Source: Nitrosomonadales bacterium (lineage in GTDB: Bacteria; Pseudomonadota; Gammaproteobacteria; Burkholderiales; Methylophilaceae). From it: a stretch of 64,000 nucleotides of DNA. A program made the position numbers and the translations under genes. Shown here piece after piece: positions 21,438 through 32,817 of the stretch; the stretch's first letter is position 1; each line of letters starts with the position of its first letter. A model generated the notes under the pieces. The model made no database searches, was not told where the DNA came from, and saw only the letters and a list, made by a program, of their open reading frames with translations. The stretch is from contig JAHEAL010000001.1 in the NCBI GenBank assembly GCA_024642775.1, positions 70,130 through 134,129 of the forward strand, read 5' to 3'.

Positions 21438-21935
21438 ATGGAATACGATTATTTTACGGCGATTATGCGATTTACTCATGTAGTGGTGGGTGTTGCATGG
21501 ATAGGCTTACTTTACTACTTTAATTTTGTTCAGGTTCCAGCATTAAAAAATGCTAATGCTGATGGAACGGCATCAGGAATCACAAAGCATGTAGCGCCTC
21601 TCGCTTTACTTTGGTTTAGATGGGCAGCCTTAGCAACTTGGATTGCAGGTGCAGCATTGCTTGGAGCTAATTTTGTTTCTGCATTTTCATTGGATACTGG
21701 ATATGAAGCAATTGGTTTAGGTTCATGGTTGGGAACAATTATGTTGTTTAATGTATGGGTTTTAATTTGGCCAAACCAGCAAAAAATTCTTGGTATGAAG
21801 CCTGCTTCTGATTCAGAAAAAACTGCCGCTAGAAGAATTGCTTTTTTAGCATCAAGAACTAACACGATGTTATCTATTCCTATGTTATTTTTAATGACGA
21901 ATGGACTATCACACAAAGGCTTAATTGGTTTATAA
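21438..21935 (+). CDS. PuuD-like (urate oxidase N-terminal domain family) membrane protein without a cytochrome c domain
   Basis: FTHVVVGVAWIGLLYYFNFVQVPAL and HVAPLALLWFRWAALATWIAG match the Urate_ox_N membrane domain; 165 aa only; SD AGGAG upstream. Confidence 0.75.
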   Translation: MEYDYFTAIMRFTHVVVGVAWIGLLYYFNFVQVPALKNANADGTASGITKHVAPLALLWFRWAALATWIAGAALLGANFVSAFSLDTGYEAIGLGSWLGTIMLFNVWVLIWPNQQKILGMKPASDSEKTAARRIAFLASRTNTMLSIPMLFLMTNGLSHKGLIGL

Positions 21936-21958
21936 TTAGTCTTTATAATTTAGAAAAT

Positions 21959-21985
21959 CGGCGGCATTAGTCGCCGTTTTTTATT
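21959..21985 (+). terminator. Rho-independent terminator-like hairpin with T-tract
   Basis: CGGCGG-CATTAG-TCGCCG followed by TTTTTTATTT; ends a few nt before the argD ATG. Confidence 0.75.
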
Positions 21986-21990
21986 TCGGT

Positions 21991-23181
21991 ATGAGCTCCA
22001 AAACTAACGCAGTACTTAACACCTATGGCAGACTTCCTATTTCTTTTGAAAAAGGGGAAGGTGTTTGGCTATTCGATAAAAATGGCCAAAAGTATCTTGA
22101 CGCTCTAGCGGGGGTTGCAGTAAATACTGTGGGGCATTCCCATACTTATTTTATTAATGGCTTAAAACAACAGCTTGATCAGTATATTCATTTGTCTAAC
22201 TATGTGAATATCCAAGAACAAGAAAAATTAGCTGAACGTTTAGTTAAGTATACCAATCTCGAGTCCGTATTCTTCTCAAATTCAGGTTGTGAAGCAAATG
22301 AAGCCGCAATAAAATTTGCCAGACTTTACGCTTCCAGTCGCAATATCGTCAACCCTGAGATTATTGTCATGGAAAACTCTTTCCATGGAAGGACTATGGC
22401 AACTTTGTCTGCTACTGGAAATAGAAAAGTTCAAGCTGGTTTTGAGCCCTTATTAAAAGGGTTTATTCGAGTTTCTTTTGACGATCTGGAATCAATAAAG
22501 AAAATATCTGAACAAAATAAAAATGTTGTGGCAATTCTAGTTGAGCCCATTCAAGGTGAAGGGGGGGTAAAATTACCCAAGAACCTGAATCATTATTTAT
22601 CAAGTTTAAGAAGTATTTGTGATGAAAACGATTGGTTGCTGATGTTTGATGAAGTGCAAACAGGCATAGGCAGGACAGGAAAATTGTATGCCCATCAATA
22701 TGCTGATGCATTACCTGACGTACTAACTTCTGCAAAAGGACTTGGTTCAGGTGTTCCAATTGGCGCAACTCTAGTAGGAAAAAAAATAACAAGCATTATT
22801 AAACCCGGTCAACACGGCTCTACCTTTGGAGGAAATCCATTAGCTTGCAAAGCAGGAAACCTTACGTTGGATGTAATTGAGAATGAGAATTTAATGTTGA
22901 ATGCCACTATTCAAGGAGCAAAAATTTCTCACCAATTAAGAGAAGCTTTAAAAGACTTTTCAGGTGTCAAAGATGTTAGGCAGCTGGGATTAATGATAGG
23001 TATCGAATTATATAAACCTTGTACTGAATTAATGACGATAGCTCTTAAATATAATTTGCTAATAAGTGTAACCGCATCAAGTGTTATAAGAATAGTGCCC
23101 CCGCTAATAATTAATGATGAAGAAGCTCAATTTTTAGTACAAAAGTTAAAAGAGTTGGTAACTGATTTTTTGGAAAGTTAA
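21991..23181 (+). CDS. argD: Acetylornithine aminotransferase
   Basis: Class III aminotransferase; GVAVNTVGHSH, LLMFDEVQTGIGRTGKLYAHQ, GQHGSTFGGNPLAC; followed by argF. Confidence 0.93.
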   Translation: MSSKTNAVLNTYGRLPISFEKGEGVWLFDKNGQKYLDALAGVAVNTVGHSHTYFINGLKQQLDQYIHLSNYVNIQEQEKLAERLVKYTNLESVFFSNSGCEANEAAIKFARLYASSRNIVNPEIIVMENSFHGRTMATLSATGNRKVQAGFEPLLKGFIRVSFDDLESIKKISEQNKNVVAILVEPIQGEGGVKLPKNLNHYLSSLRSICDENDWLLMFDEVQTGIGRTGKLYAHQYADALPDVLTSAKGLGSGVPIGATLVGKKITSIIKPGQHGSTFGGNPLACKAGNLTLDVIENENLMLNATIQGAKISHQLREALKDFSGVKDVRQLGLMIGIELYKPCTELMTIALKYNLLISVTASSVIRIVPPLIINDEEAQFLVQKLKELVTDFLES

Positions 23182-23190
23182 GATAGGAAT

Positions 23191-24108
23191 ATGAGTATTA
23201 AACATTATTTACAATTTAATGATCTTACTAAAGATGAGATTTATTATTTATTTGATCGAGCTAAATGGATAAAAGATCAATTTAAAAGTTACAAAAAATA
23301 TTGGCCATTAGAAGACCGCACTCTAGTCATGATTTTTGAAAAAGCAAGCACGAGAACAAGATTATCTTTTGAATCCGGAATGCAGCAATTAGGCGGGTCA
23401 GCAATATACTTAAATACGAAAGATTCACAGCTTGGAAGAGGTGAGCCCGTTGAGGATGCGGCACAAGTAATTTCAAGAATGAGTGATGTGGTCATGATCA
23501 GGACTTATGATCAGGAAATTATTGAGAGGTTTGCTGAAAACTCCAGAGTTCCAGTTATTAATGGTCTAACGAACGAGTACCACCCTTGTCAAATTTTAGC
23601 TGATATTTTTACTTATATTGAACACCGCGGACCTATTGAGGGTAAAACCGTTGCGTGGATTGGCGATTCAAATAATGTCTGTAATACATGGCTTCAAGCT
23701 GCAGAATTGTTAAATTTCAACATGCATGTTTCTACTCCTAAAGGATATGAGGTAGAAATAGAGCGTGCCGGTTTGTATGATGACTCTCATTTTGAGGAAT
23801 TTGAGAATCCGATGGATGCAGCAAAAGGCGCGCATCTTGTTACAACAGATGTTTGGACTAGTATGGGTTATGAAGCTGAGCAAAAAGAAAGAATGATGGA
23901 TTTTGCAGACTGGCAAGTCGATAGCGACATGATGGATGTTGCAGATAAAAGTGCATTATTCATGCATTGTCTCCCTGCTCATAGAGGAGAAGAAGTTACA
24001 GCAGAGGTGATTGATGGTAAACATTCAGTTGTATGGGATGAGGCTGAGAATAGACTTCATGTCCAAAAAGCTTTATTAGAATATCTTTTGGTGGGAGAAG
24101 TAAAATAA
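23191..24108 (+). CDS. argF: Ornithine carbamoyltransferase
   Basis: [35 protein letters not shown]. Confidence 0.97.
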   Translation: MSIKHYLQFNDLTKDEIYYLFDRAKWIKDQFKSYKKYWPLEDRTLVMIFEKASTRTRLSFESGMQQLGGSAIYLNTKDSQLGRGEPVEDAAQVISRMSDVVMIRTYDQEIIERFAENSRVPVINGLTNEYHPCQILADIFTYIEHRGPIEGKTVAWIGDSNNVCNTWLQAAELLNFNMHVSTPKGYEVEIERAGLYDDSHFEEFENPMDAAKGAHLVTTDVWTSMGYEAEQKERMMDFADWQVDSDMMDVADKSALFMHCLPAHRGEEVTAEVIDGKHSVVWDEAENRLHVQKALLEYLLVGEVK

Positions 24109-25316
24109 TGAAATCAATTAAAAAAGTTGTTCTTGCTTACTCAGGAGGTTTAGATACTTCTGTAATTTTAAAATGGCTTCAAGAAAACTATGGCTGTGAA
24201 GTTGTAACCTTTACAGCTGATATTGGTCAGGGTGAAGAAATTGAACCAGCTAGAGAAAAAGCAAAAAGTGCAGGCCTAAAAGAAATATATATAGAAAATT
24301 TAGAAGAAGAATTCGCTAGAGATTATATTTTCCCGATGTTCAGAGCTAATGCTATTTATGAAGGTGAATATCTTTTAGGCACATCAATTGCGAGACCTCT
24401 AATCGCTAAACGCCTAATTGAGATTGCTAAAGAAACAGGTGCGGATGCCATTGCTCATGGAGCAACAGGAAAAGGAAATGATCAAGTTCGTTTTGAGTTA
24501 AATGCTTATGCGTTAAATCCTGATATTAAAGTTATAGCCCCATGGAGAGAGTGGGATTTATTGAGTAGAGAAAAATTATTAAATTTTGCAGAAAAACATA
24601 ATATTCCAGTTGAGATGAAGCATAAAAAAGGAGGCAGTCCTTACAGTATGGATGCTAACCTGCTGCATATCTCATACGAAGGAAGACATCTTGAAAACCC
24701 AGACAACAGTCCAGAAGACGACATGTGGAGATGGACTAAGTCCCCACAAGAGGCTCCAGATAAAGTGGAAGAGTTGGCAATATCATTCGAGAACGGTGAT
24801 CCTGTTGCAATTAACGGAAAAGTAAAAAAACCGCATGAAATTTTTCATGAATTAAATGCAATTGGCTCAAGAAATGGAATTGGAAGACTCGATCTGGTTG
24901 AAAATCGCTTTGTCGGTATGAAGTCCAGAGGTTGTTACGAAACACCGGGGGGAACAATTTTATTGAAGGCGCATAGAGCAATAGAGTCGATTACCCTTGA
25001 TAGAGAAGTGGCACATCTTAAAGATGAGTTAATGCCGAAATATGCTAAATTAATTTATAACGGTTTTTGGTTTGCCCCAGAAAGGGAAGCGCTTCAGACA
25101 TTGATCGATCATACTCAAAAATATGTGAATGGTGATGTAAGATTATCCTGCTACAAAGGGTCGATTCAAGTTTTAGGAAGATCAAGTTCAAATTCATTGT
25201 TTGATGAGACTATCTCAACGTTTGAAGATGATGCGGGCTCATATAACCAAAAAGATGCTGAAGGTTTTATTAAATTAAATGCCTTGAGGTTGAAAATTTT
25301 AGGAAAAAATAAATAA
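24108..25316 (+). CDS. argG: Argininosuccinate synthase
   Basis: [19 protein letters not shown]-terminus, [14 protein letters not shown]. Confidence 0.98.
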   Translation: MKSIKKVVLAYSGGLDTSVILKWLQENYGCEVVTFTADIGQGEEIEPAREKAKSAGLKEIYIENLEEEFARDYIFPMFRANAIYEGEYLLGTSIARPLIAKRLIEIAKETGADAIAHGATGKGNDQVRFELNAYALNPDIKVIAPWREWDLLSREKLLNFAEKHNIPVEMKHKKGGSPYSMDANLLHISYEGRHLENPDNSPEDDMWRWTKSPQEAPDKVEELAISFENGDPVAINGKVKKPHEIFHELNAIGSRNGIGRLDLVENRFVGMKSRGCYETPGGTILLKAHRAIESITLDREVAHLKDELMPKYAKLIYNGFWFAPEREALQTLIDHTQKYVNGDVRLSCYKGSIQVLGRSSSNSLFDETISTFEDDAGSYNQKDAEGFIKLNALRLKILGKNK

Positions 25317-25328
25317 GGAACTTTAATT

Positions 25329-25823
25329 ATGCCAAGTTTTGATGTCAGCTCTTCAGCAGATAAAGTAAATCTAGCTAACGCAATAGACGTTGTTAAAAGA
25401 CAAATTCAAAATCGTTATGATTTTAAAAATACAAGTGCGGACATTGAGTTTCAAGAAAAAGATATGTTCATTATTTTATTTGGTGATAATGACTTCCAAA
25501 TTAATCAAATTAAAGACATATTGTTTCCTGCTTTGGAAAAAAAAGAGCCGGATTCTACTAAACGCCTTGATGAAAAAGGGCTGGAGTCAGTCTCAGGAAA
25601 TAACGTCAAACTGCAAATAAATGTTAAAAATGGAGTTGATACTGAGCTAGCAAAGAGAATCGTAAAGTTTTTAAAAGACAGTAAATTAAAAGTCCAAGGC
25701 TCAATCCAAGGAGATACGGTTAGAGTATCTGGACCAAAAAGGGATGTTCTACAAGAATCAATTGCCTTAATTAAGAGTCAAGTTAACGATTATCCTTTAA
25801 ATTTCGAAAATTTTAGGGATTAA
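25329..25823 (+). CDS. yajQ: YajQ family nucleotide-binding protein
   Basis: MPSFDVSSSADKVNLANAID...KRQIQNRYDFKNTSADIEF and IVKFLKDSKLKVQGSIQGDTVRVSGPKRD. Confidence 0.95.
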   Translation: MPSFDVSSSADKVNLANAIDVVKRQIQNRYDFKNTSADIEFQEKDMFIILFGDNDFQINQIKDILFPALEKKEPDSTKRLDEKGLESVSGNNVKLQINVKNGVDTELAKRIVKFLKDSKLKVQGSIQGDTVRVSGPKRDVLQESIALIKSQVNDYPLNFENFRD

Positions 25824-25826
25824 TGC

Positions 25827-27230
25827 ATGGCAAAAACATTATTTGAAAAAGTTTTTGATCAACATGTAGTCTCTCAAAAAAATGATACTTTTCTTGTTTA
25901 TATTGATAGGCATCTAATACATGAAGTAACTAGTCCACAAGCTTTTGAGGGTCTTAAGTTATCCAAAAGAAAACTTTGGAGAAAAGAATCTATTGTTGCC
26001 GTTCCAGACCATAATGTTCCAACCACAAAAAGAGAAGAGGGTATAGTTGATCCAGTTTCAAGAACCCAGGTAGAGACGTTAGACAAGAACTGTAAAGAAC
26101 ACTCTTTGCTTCAGTTTGATATGAGAGATCAAAGACAAGGGATTGTTCATGTTATTGGTCCTGAGCAAGGGCTAACACTTCCTGGTATGACAATTGTATG
26201 TGGTGATTCTCATACGAGTACACACGGTGCTTTTGGTTCGCTTGCAATGGGGATTGGGACATCTGAAGTTGAACATGTGATGGCAACGCAATGTTTAATT
26301 TTAAAAAAATTCAAAACATTAAAAGTTGATGTTTCTGGAAAATGTCATCCTTTAGTAACAGCGAAAGATATTGCTCTTTATATTATTGGACAAATCGGTA
26401 CTGCCGGGGGAACAGGCTATGCAATTGAATTTACTGGCGAGGCTATTAGAAATTTGACAATGGAAGGCCGAATGACTTTATGTAATATGGCTATTGAGGC
26501 CGGTGCTAGATCTGGTATGGTTGCGGTTGACCAAACAACAATTGATTATTTAAAAGATAAGCCTTTTGCTCCACAAGAAAGTTTATGGGAGCTGGCAGTT
26601 GAAAAATGGAAAACATTGCATTCAGATAATGATGCAGTATTTGATAAAGAGATAAATTTAATTGCTGAGAATATCGAGCCTCAAGTTACCTGGGGAACTT
26701 CGCCTGAGATGGTTGCTGGTATTAGCCAATCCATTCCTGATTCAGAATCAATAAGTGATAACAGAAAAGGTGATTTCATAAGAGCCCTAAAGTATATGGA
26801 CTTGAATGAAAAGACAGCTATTGTTGACATTAAGCTTGATAAGATTTTTATAGGCTCATGCACTAACTCAAGAATAGAAGATCTAAGAGATGCAGCAAAA
26901 GTACTAAAAGGAAAAAAAATACATGACTCCATCAAACTTGCTATTGCTGTTCCAGGTTCTGGAATTGTAAAAAAACAGGCAGAGTTTGAAGGTTTGGATA
27001 AAATTTTTATTGATGCTGGCTTCGAATGGCGTGATCCAGGTTGTTCAATGTGTTTGGCAATGAATGCTGACAGACTTGAGGATGGGGAAAGATGCGCCTC
27101 AACATCAAATAGAAACTTTGAGGGTAGACAAGGCAAGGGGGGAAGAACGCACCTAGTAAGCCCTGCTATGGCCGCAGCTGCATCGATCTATGGTAAATTT
27201 ATTGACATAAGGAATGAAATTAATGGATAA
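25827..27230 (+). CDS. leuC: 3-isopropylmalate dehydratase large subunit
   Basis: Aconitase family; [55 protein letters not shown]. Confidence 0.98.
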   Translation: MAKTLFEKVFDQHVVSQKNDTFLVYIDRHLIHEVTSPQAFEGLKLSKRKLWRKESIVAVPDHNVPTTKREEGIVDPVSRTQVETLDKNCKEHSLLQFDMRDQRQGIVHVIGPEQGLTLPGMTIVCGDSHTSTHGAFGSLAMGIGTSEVEHVMATQCLILKKFKTLKVDVSGKCHPLVTAKDIALYIIGQIGTAGGTGYAIEFTGEAIRNLTMEGRMTLCNMAIEAGARSGMVAVDQTTIDYLKDKPFAPQESLWELAVEKWKTLHSDNDAVFDKEINLIAENIEPQVTWGTSPEMVAGISQSIPDSESISDNRKGDFIRALKYMDLNEKTAIVDIKLDKIFIGSCTNSRIEDLRDAAKVLKGKKIHDSIKLAIAVPGSGIVKKQAEFEGLDKIFIDAGFEWRDPGCSMCLAMNADRLEDGERCASTSNRNFEGRQGKGGRTHLVSPAMAAAASIYGKFIDIRNEING

Positions 27231-27870
27231 ATTTAACACTATAATCAGCAACGCAATTCCACTTGATAGATCAAATGTTGATACAGATGCAATAATCCCT
27301 AAGCAATTTTTAAAGTCGATTAAAAGATCAGGTTTTGGTCCGAATCTATTTGATGAATGGCGCTATCTTGATCATGGTGAGCCCGGGATGGATAATTCAA
27401 AAAGAAAAATTAATCCTGATTTTGTTTTAAATAAAATTGAATATACAGATTCTCAAATACTGTTAACAAGAGAGAACTTTGGCTGTGGCTCAAGCCGTGA
27501 ACATGCGCCTTGGGCATTGTTGGACCATGGAATTAAGGTTATTTTGGCAGAGAGTTTTGCTGATATTTTTTATAACAATTGTTTTAAAAATGGAATTCTT
27601 CCAATTTTTCTTAAAAAAAACGAAATCAATAAATTATTTAATTCAATAACAGATACACCAGATTTACAATTACAAATAAATCTTTCGGAACAAAAAATAT
27701 ATCTTGGTGATGATTCATTTACTGATTTTGAAATCGACCCATTTAAAAAACATTGTCTTTTAAATGGGTTAGATGAAATTGGTTTAACCCTGGAACAGTC
27801 ACACGAAATTAAAAATTTTGAAATAAGTTATTTCAAAAAAAACCCATGGCTAGTCAAGCAGAAAGTTTAA
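27223..27870 (+). CDS. leuD: 3-isopropylmalate dehydratase small subunit
   Basis: [31 protein letters not shown]. Start chosen at M4 of the ORF track. Confidence 0.97.
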   Translation: MDKFNTIISNAIPLDRSNVDTDAIIPKQFLKSIKRSGFGPNLFDEWRYLDHGEPGMDNSKRKINPDFVLNKIEYTDSQILLTRENFGCGSSREHAPWALLDHGIKVILAESFADIFYNNCFKNGILPIFLKKNEINKLFNSITDTPDLQLQINLSEQKIYLGDDSFTDFEIDPFKKHCLLNGLDEIGLTLEQSHEIKNFEISYFKKNPWLVKQKV

Positions 27871-27877
27871 GTTTTAT

Positions 27878-28942
27878 ATGAATATTTTAGTTTTACCAGG
27901 TGATGGCATAGGTCCAGAAATTGTTGATCAAGCTGTTGAAATCATTAAGATTTTGTCTCCTGATTTTAAATTGAATTATGGTTTAATTGGTGGAGCTGCC
28001 TATGATGCCCACAGCGACCCTTTCCCAAGCGATACTCTTGATAAAGCGCTAAGTGCCGACTCAGTTCTTCTGGGAGCAGTCGGTGATTGGAAATATGACA
28101 AATTACCTAGGGATAAGAGACCTGAAAGAGGGTTGTTAAGAATCCGCACAGCATTAAATCTTTTTGCAAATTTACGTCCAGCAATTCTTTATCCTCAACT
28201 TGCTGAAGCTTCAACATTAAAGCCAGAAATCGTTTCTGGACTTGATATTTTAATTGTTCGTGAGTTAACGGGAGATATATATTTCGGACAACCTAGGGGT
28301 ATTGAAAAAAATAATCATGGTGAGAGGGAAGGCATCAACACTATGAGATATTCAGAATCTGAAATCAGAAGAATTGGGCATGTTGCTTTTAAAATGGCTC
28401 AGTTAAGAGGAAAAAAGCTTTGCTCAGTTGATAAAGCGAATGTTTTAGAAGCAACTGAACTTTGGAGGGAGGTGATGACTGACCTTTCTTCTCACTATCC
28501 TGATGTTGATTTATCTCATATGTATGTTGATAATGCAGCCATGCAGTTAATTCGTGAACCTAAACAGTTTGATGTGATGGTTACGGGAAATATTTTTGGG
28601 GATATCTTATCAGATGAGGCGTCAATGTTGACTGGTTCAATCGGAATGTTGCCTTCAGCATCTCTCGATGAAAATCAAAAAGGATTGTATGAGCCAAGTC
28701 ATGGATCTGCTCCAGATATTGCGGGTAAAGATATTGCTAATCCAATTGCTACTATTCTCTCAGTAGCTATGATGTACAAGTACACATTTAATGAAATAAA
28801 TAAGGCAGAAAAAATTGAAAAAGCTGTAGGTAAGGTTTTAAATGACGGTTATCGCACGCTTGATATTATGAGCAAGGGTTGCAAACAAATTGGATGTAAA
28901 CAGATGGGTGAATTAATTCTTAGGAATATTATTAATGAGTAA
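27878..28942 (+). CDS. leuB: 3-isopropylmalate dehydrogenase
   Basis: [52 protein letters not shown]. Confidence 0.98.
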   Translation: MNILVLPGDGIGPEIVDQAVEIIKILSPDFKLNYGLIGGAAYDAHSDPFPSDTLDKALSADSVLLGAVGDWKYDKLPRDKRPERGLLRIRTALNLFANLRPAILYPQLAEASTLKPEIVSGLDILIVRELTGDIYFGQPRGIEKNNHGEREGINTMRYSESEIRRIGHVAFKMAQLRGKKLCSVDKANVLEATELWREVMTDLSSHYPDVDLSHMYVDNAAMQLIREPKQFDVMVTGNIFGDILSDEASMLTGSIGMLPSASLDENQKGLYEPSHGSAPDIAGKDIANPIATILSVAMMYKYTFNEINKAEKIEKAVGKVLNDGYRTLDIMSKGCKQIGCKQMGELILRNIINE

Positions 28943-30050
28943 ATTTAAAGTTGGCTTTGTCGGATGGAGAGGGATGGTTGGCTCTGTTCTTATTTCAAGA
29001 ATGGTTCAAGAAAACGATTTTAAAAACATATCCTCATTTTTCTATACGACATCCCAGGTGGGAGAAAAATGCCCTTTTAGTTTTTCAGACTGCGATAAGC
29101 TCCTGGATGGATATAATTTGGATGAACTAAAGAAGATGGATATTATCCTGACTTGCCAAGGCTCTGACTATACAAAGAAAGTTTATCTGGATCTCAGAGA
29201 TTCAGGTTGGAATGGTCATTGGATTGATGCTGCTTCACATCTCCGAATGGAAAATGATGCAATCATTATTCTTGATCCAGTTAACAGGGACTTAATCGAT
29301 TCTTCATTCAAGCAGGGTATAAAAACATGGGTTGGCGGAAACTGTACTGTTTCTTTAATGCTGTTGGCCATTCACGGACTAGTCAAAGAAAATTTAGTTG
29401 AGTGGGTGTCGTCTATGACCTATCAAGCTGCCAGCGGAGCTGGTGCTAACAATATGAGAGAGCTGTTAGGACAAATGGGATATCTTTACAACTCTGTATC
29501 AGATTTGTTGCATGATAAAAATAGCCCAATTTTAGATATTGATGAAAAAGTATCAGAGTCATTTGAAGGTAAAGATTTTCCAAAATCATATTTTGGAGAA
29601 GCTCTTGCAGGAAGCGTCATTCCTTGGATAGACTCTGACTTAGGAAATGGTCAAAGTAAAGAGGAGTGGAAAGGTCCAAATGAGACACTTAAAATCCTGA
29701 ACACTAATTACGAACCGTTTAAAGTTGATGGGCTGTGTGTTCGAATTGGTACTATGCGTTGTCATAGTCAAGCAATTACCATCAAACTAAAAAAAGATTT
29801 ATCAGAAGAAAATGTCCTACAAAAAATTTCTAATGGTAACGATTGGGTTAAATTAGTACCAAATGATAGGGAAAATTCTATTCATAATTTATCACCTACA
29901 AAAGCCTCTGGAAAGTTAGATATTTTGGTAGGTCGTGTAAGGAAGTTAAATCTAGATAATAATATGTTCTCTTTATTTACGGTTGGCGATCAATTATTAT
30001 GGGGCGCTGCTGAGCCATTGAGAAGAATCTTGAGTATAATAACGAAATGA
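28935..30050 (+). CDS. asd: Aspartate-semialdehyde dehydrogenase
   Basis: [41 protein letters not shown]. Confidence 0.97.
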   Translation: MSKFKVGFVGWRGMVGSVLISRMVQENDFKNISSFFYTTSQVGEKCPFSFSDCDKLLDGYNLDELKKMDIILTCQGSDYTKKVYLDLRDSGWNGHWIDAASHLRMENDAIIILDPVNRDLIDSSFKQGIKTWVGGNCTVSLMLLAIHGLVKENLVEWVSSMTYQAASGAGANNMRELLGQMGYLYNSVSDLLHDKNSPILDIDEKVSESFEGKDFPKSYFGEALAGSVIPWIDSDLGNGQSKEEWKGPNETLKILNTNYEPFKVDGLCVRIGTMRCHSQAITIKLKKDLSEENVLQKISNGNDWVKLVPNDRENSIHNLSPTKASGKLDILVGRVRKLNLDNNMFSLFTVGDQLLWGAAEPLRRILSIITK

Positions 30051-31444
30051 AAATCCATTTAATAAAATTAATCTTTACCGCTTTCATAGCATTTATGACA
30101 ATTTCCGTAAATGCTTTTCAGTTGGGAAAAATTACTGTTAATTCTAAGCAAGAGCAGCCTCTAAATGCGGATATTGAGGTAATTATCACTAAAACTGATG
30201 ATTTAACTAAAATGGTTCCTTCAATCGCATCTAAAGAAGACTTCGAATCTCAGGGTATTGAAAGACTTCCGGTGCATTCCAATATTGATGCAAATTTTGT
30301 TAAAAATTCTGAAGGAAAAACCTACCTCAAGCTTAAAAGTAGTAATCCAGTAAAAGACCCATTTCTAGATTTACTGATCCAGATTGATTCTGAAAGTGGA
30401 AGAAATTATCGTGAATATACGGTTCTATTAGACCCAGCTGATCCGATGGATAAGATCATTAACGAAAACTTAGAAAAAGATAAAGAGGCGAAAGAAGCTT
30501 CCAAAGAGCCTGCAAAAAAATTAGCTGAAGGTAAATCTGTTGAAATTGAAAAAAAGCCGATCAAATTAGAGGAAAAAAATCCTAAGCAAGTTGAAGAGCA
30601 GGAAATTAAACAAGAGCCTGTAAAAGCTGAAAAAAAAGAATTAAAAGATGAAAAAGTTAATACGGTTAAATCGACTCCTGGAAAAACTCTGTATCAGATA
30701 GGTCGAGAAAATAGTCTTTCGGGGATTACTCTAGAGCAGATGGTAGTGGCTATATTTTTGAATAATAAAAAAGCATTTGCTGAAGAAAATCTAAATGGAT
30801 TGAACAAAAACCAGGTCCTTACTATTCCTAACAAAGAATTTTTTGATGACTTCAGTCATCTAGAGGCTAGAAAAATTTTAAAAGAACAGAATGGTTTGTG
30901 GAAAAAATTAAGTCAATCAGCAGACAAACCAAAGGTTGAAGCAAAGCTTGCTGATAAACCAAAAGTTGAAGCAATATCTGTTGATAAAGCGAAGATTGAT
31001 GCTGAAAATGAAAAAATAAAAAATTTAGAACGTAAACTTGCTGAGGCTGAAAGAAAACTGCAAACGGTTACTGAAAAAAAATTAGATAGCGAAGAAGGTC
31101 TTAATATCGAAGATAAACAAGATATTTTAGAATTTGAAGATATTGGATTTTCTAAAGACATGGAGGAAAATGATGATGTATTTACTTCATCAATAACACC
31201 TAATGATGAAATCAAAGAGACAATAATTACAGATAATGAAAAAAAACAAGACAATCTTTTAATTGTGTTAGTTTTGCTTTTCGTTATCGTTCTTATTGCT
31301 GGTATAGCTTTTATTTTAAGCAAAAAGCGTAAGTCATCAAGCGAGTCATTATTTAGTAATAATGTCACTAATGATTCAGACAATGATGTTATCAATGAGT
31401 TTGGTAATAGTAATATTAATGATGAAAATAAAACTAATTTTTAA
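30047..31444 (+). CDS. FimV/HubP-like protein (short form)
   Basis: Signal peptide, FimV N-terminal domain (LGKITVNSKQEQPLNADIEV), LysM-like region (TLYQIGRENSLSGITLEQMVVAIFLNN), coiled coil, TM near the C-terminus; between asd and truA as in many beta/gammaproteobacteria. Confidence 0.85.
   Translation: MKIHLIKLIFTAFIAFMTISVNAFQLGKITVNSKQEQPLNADIEVIITKTDDLTKMVPSIASKEDFESQGIERLPVHSNIDANFVKNSEGKTYLKLKSSNPVKDPFLDLLIQIDSESGRNYREYTVLLDPADPMDKIINENLEKDKEAKEASKEPAKKLAEGKSVEIEKKPIKLEEKNPKQVEEQEIKQEPVKAEKKELKDEKVNTVKSTPGKTLYQIGRENSLSGITLEQMVVAIFLNNKKAFAEENLNGLNKNQVLTIPNKEFFDDFSHLEARKILKEQNGLWKKLSQSADKPKVEAKLADKPKVEAISVDKAKIDAENEKIKNLERKLAEAERKLQTVTEKKLDSEEGLNIEDKQDILEFEDIGFSKDMEENDDVFTSSITPNDEIKETIITDNEKKQDNLLIVLVLLFVIVLIAGIAFILSKKRKSSSESLFSNNVTNDSDNDVINEFGNSNINDENKTNF
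30920..31009 (+). repeat. Three imperfect 30-bp tandem repeats inside the fimV-like gene
   Basis: Units start at 30920, 30950 and 30980 and encode ADKPKVEAKL / ADKPKVEAIS / VDKAKIDAEN. Confidence 0.85.
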
Positions 31445-32044
31445 TTGTTTGAATTAATCAAATTACTTTCAGTTCTTTTTCTACTTTTTCATGTAAGTAG
31501 TTTTCAATTAACAGAAAATATCTTACTGTTTCTGATTTTATTTTCTTTGCTTAGTTATTTTAAGTTTGAAATTTTAAAGTTTCTATACAAATTAAAATAT
31601 TTAATTGTAAGTATTTTTTTGATCTATCCATTATCAATTCCAGGAGAAATAGTTTTTTCAATTGGAGTAATTCAATTTACTCAGGAAGGTATTTTGATTG
31701 GCTTATCCCAGGTAATTAAGCTATTGAATCTTTTTTTTATTGCTAGAATTTATACGTTAAAAACTAATAACAGTGATGTTATTAATTCAGTAATGTATTT
31801 TGTTTATCCTTTAAAATTCATGTCAATTAACGTTAAAAAAATTCACAAAATGATTTTTCTTTCCTTTGAATATTTTTATCTTTTAAATGAAAGGAATATA
31901 AATTTAAAAAAGCCAATATTTACCCTTAGTAGCTTACTGAATGACACAACTAAATTAAAAGTATCTGTCCCTTCTTTAAAGATTAATTTATTGGGTTACT
32001 TTTATATTTCTTTATTTGTTATTTCAATCATAATGTCTTTATGA
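31445..32044 (+). CDS. Orphan CbiQ/EcfT-like membrane protein (probable TTG start)
   Basis: 199-aa hydrophobic protein starting immediately after the fimV-like stop; GILIGLSQVIKLLNLFFIARIYTLKTNNSDVINSVMYFVYPLKFM resembles the ECF T-component core. Confidence 0.5.
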   Translation: MFELIKLLSVLFLLFHVSSFQLTENILLFLILFSLLSYFKFEILKFLYKLKYLIVSIFLIYPLSIPGEIVFSIGVIQFTQEGILIGLSQVIKLLNLFFIARIYTLKTNNSDVINSVMYFVYPLKFMSINVKKIHKMIFLSFEYFYLLNERNINLKKPIFTLSSLLNDTTKLKVSVPSLKINLLGYFYISLFVISIIMSL

Positions 32045-32817
32045 GATATGCCGCAATTGTAGAATATTTAGGTAAAAATTATTCAGGATTTCAAATTCAA
32101 CCAAATGTTAAGACAATTCAAGGTTGTTTAGAGGATTGTTTATCCAGGATAGCAAACGAGTCAATTAAAATAGAAGCTTCTGGTAGGACTGATGCTGGAG
32201 TACACGCACTCGGCCAGGTTTTTCACTTTGATACCTTATCGGTAAGATCAATAAATTCTTGGGTAAAAGGCACCAATTCATTTTTACCTGATGACATAAA
32301 AATACGATGGATTAATGAAGTAGAGCAAGATTTTCATGCAAGGTTTAATGCCCTTAAGAGAGAATATCAATATTTACTTTATTTAAATAAAACGAAGTCT
32401 GCTATTTGGAATGATCTCTCTGGTTGGTATTCAAGTGACTTAAACTTTTCCATTTTAGATGAAGCACTTTATTTGTTTAAGGGTAAGCATAATTTTAGTA
32501 GTTATCGATCCTCAGAGTGCCAATCAAAAAAACCCATCAAAGAAATTTATGAGGCATCATATATTCATAAAGATTCTTTTATTCTTTTTAAATTTGTTGC
32601 AGATGGATATCTTCATCATCAAATAAGAAATATGATGAGTGTAATATTAGAAGTTGCTTCTGGAAAAAAAGAAAAGGATTATATCGACTTCTTATTTAAG
32701 GTGAAAGACAGAACCAAGGCCTCAAATACTTTTTTACCAAATGGTCTCTATCTTGCTAACATTGAATATGATAAAAAATTCAAAATACCTTTTTTAAATA
32801 ATAAAATATTATTATGA
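32041..32817 (+). CDS. truA: tRNA pseudouridine synthase A
   Basis: VEYLGKNYSGFQIQ, EASGRTDAGVHALGQVFHFD. Confidence 0.97.
   Translation: MRYAAIVEYLGKNYSGFQIQPNVKTIQGCLEDCLSRIANESIKIEASGRTDAGVHALGQVFHFDTLSVRSINSWVKGTNSFLPDDIKIRWINEVEQDFHARFNALKREYQYLLYLNKTKSAIWNDLSGWYSSDLNFSILDEALYLFKGKHNFSSYRSSECQSKKPIKEIYEASYIHKDSFILFKFVADGYLHHQIRNMMSVILEVASGKKEKDYIDFLFKVKDRTKASNTFLPNGLYLANIEYDKKFKIPFLNNKILL

Noticed and set aside
21530-21916. 128-aa antisense ORF in the PuuD-like gene
   Set aside because: Shadow ORF; the sense protein is supported by family similarity and an SD.
26681-27136. 151-aa antisense ORF inside leuC
   Set aside because: Opposite strand of a highly conserved enzyme gene; no recognizable domain.
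30920-31009. Tandem repeat as a CRISPR-like array
   Set aside because: In-frame 30-bp coding repeats with no spacers, inside a supported protein.
30913-31395. 160-aa antisense ORF opposite the fimV-like gene
   Set aside because: Low-complexity Ser/Phe-rich translation is the mirror of Lys/Glu-rich repeats; lies wholly within a supported gene.
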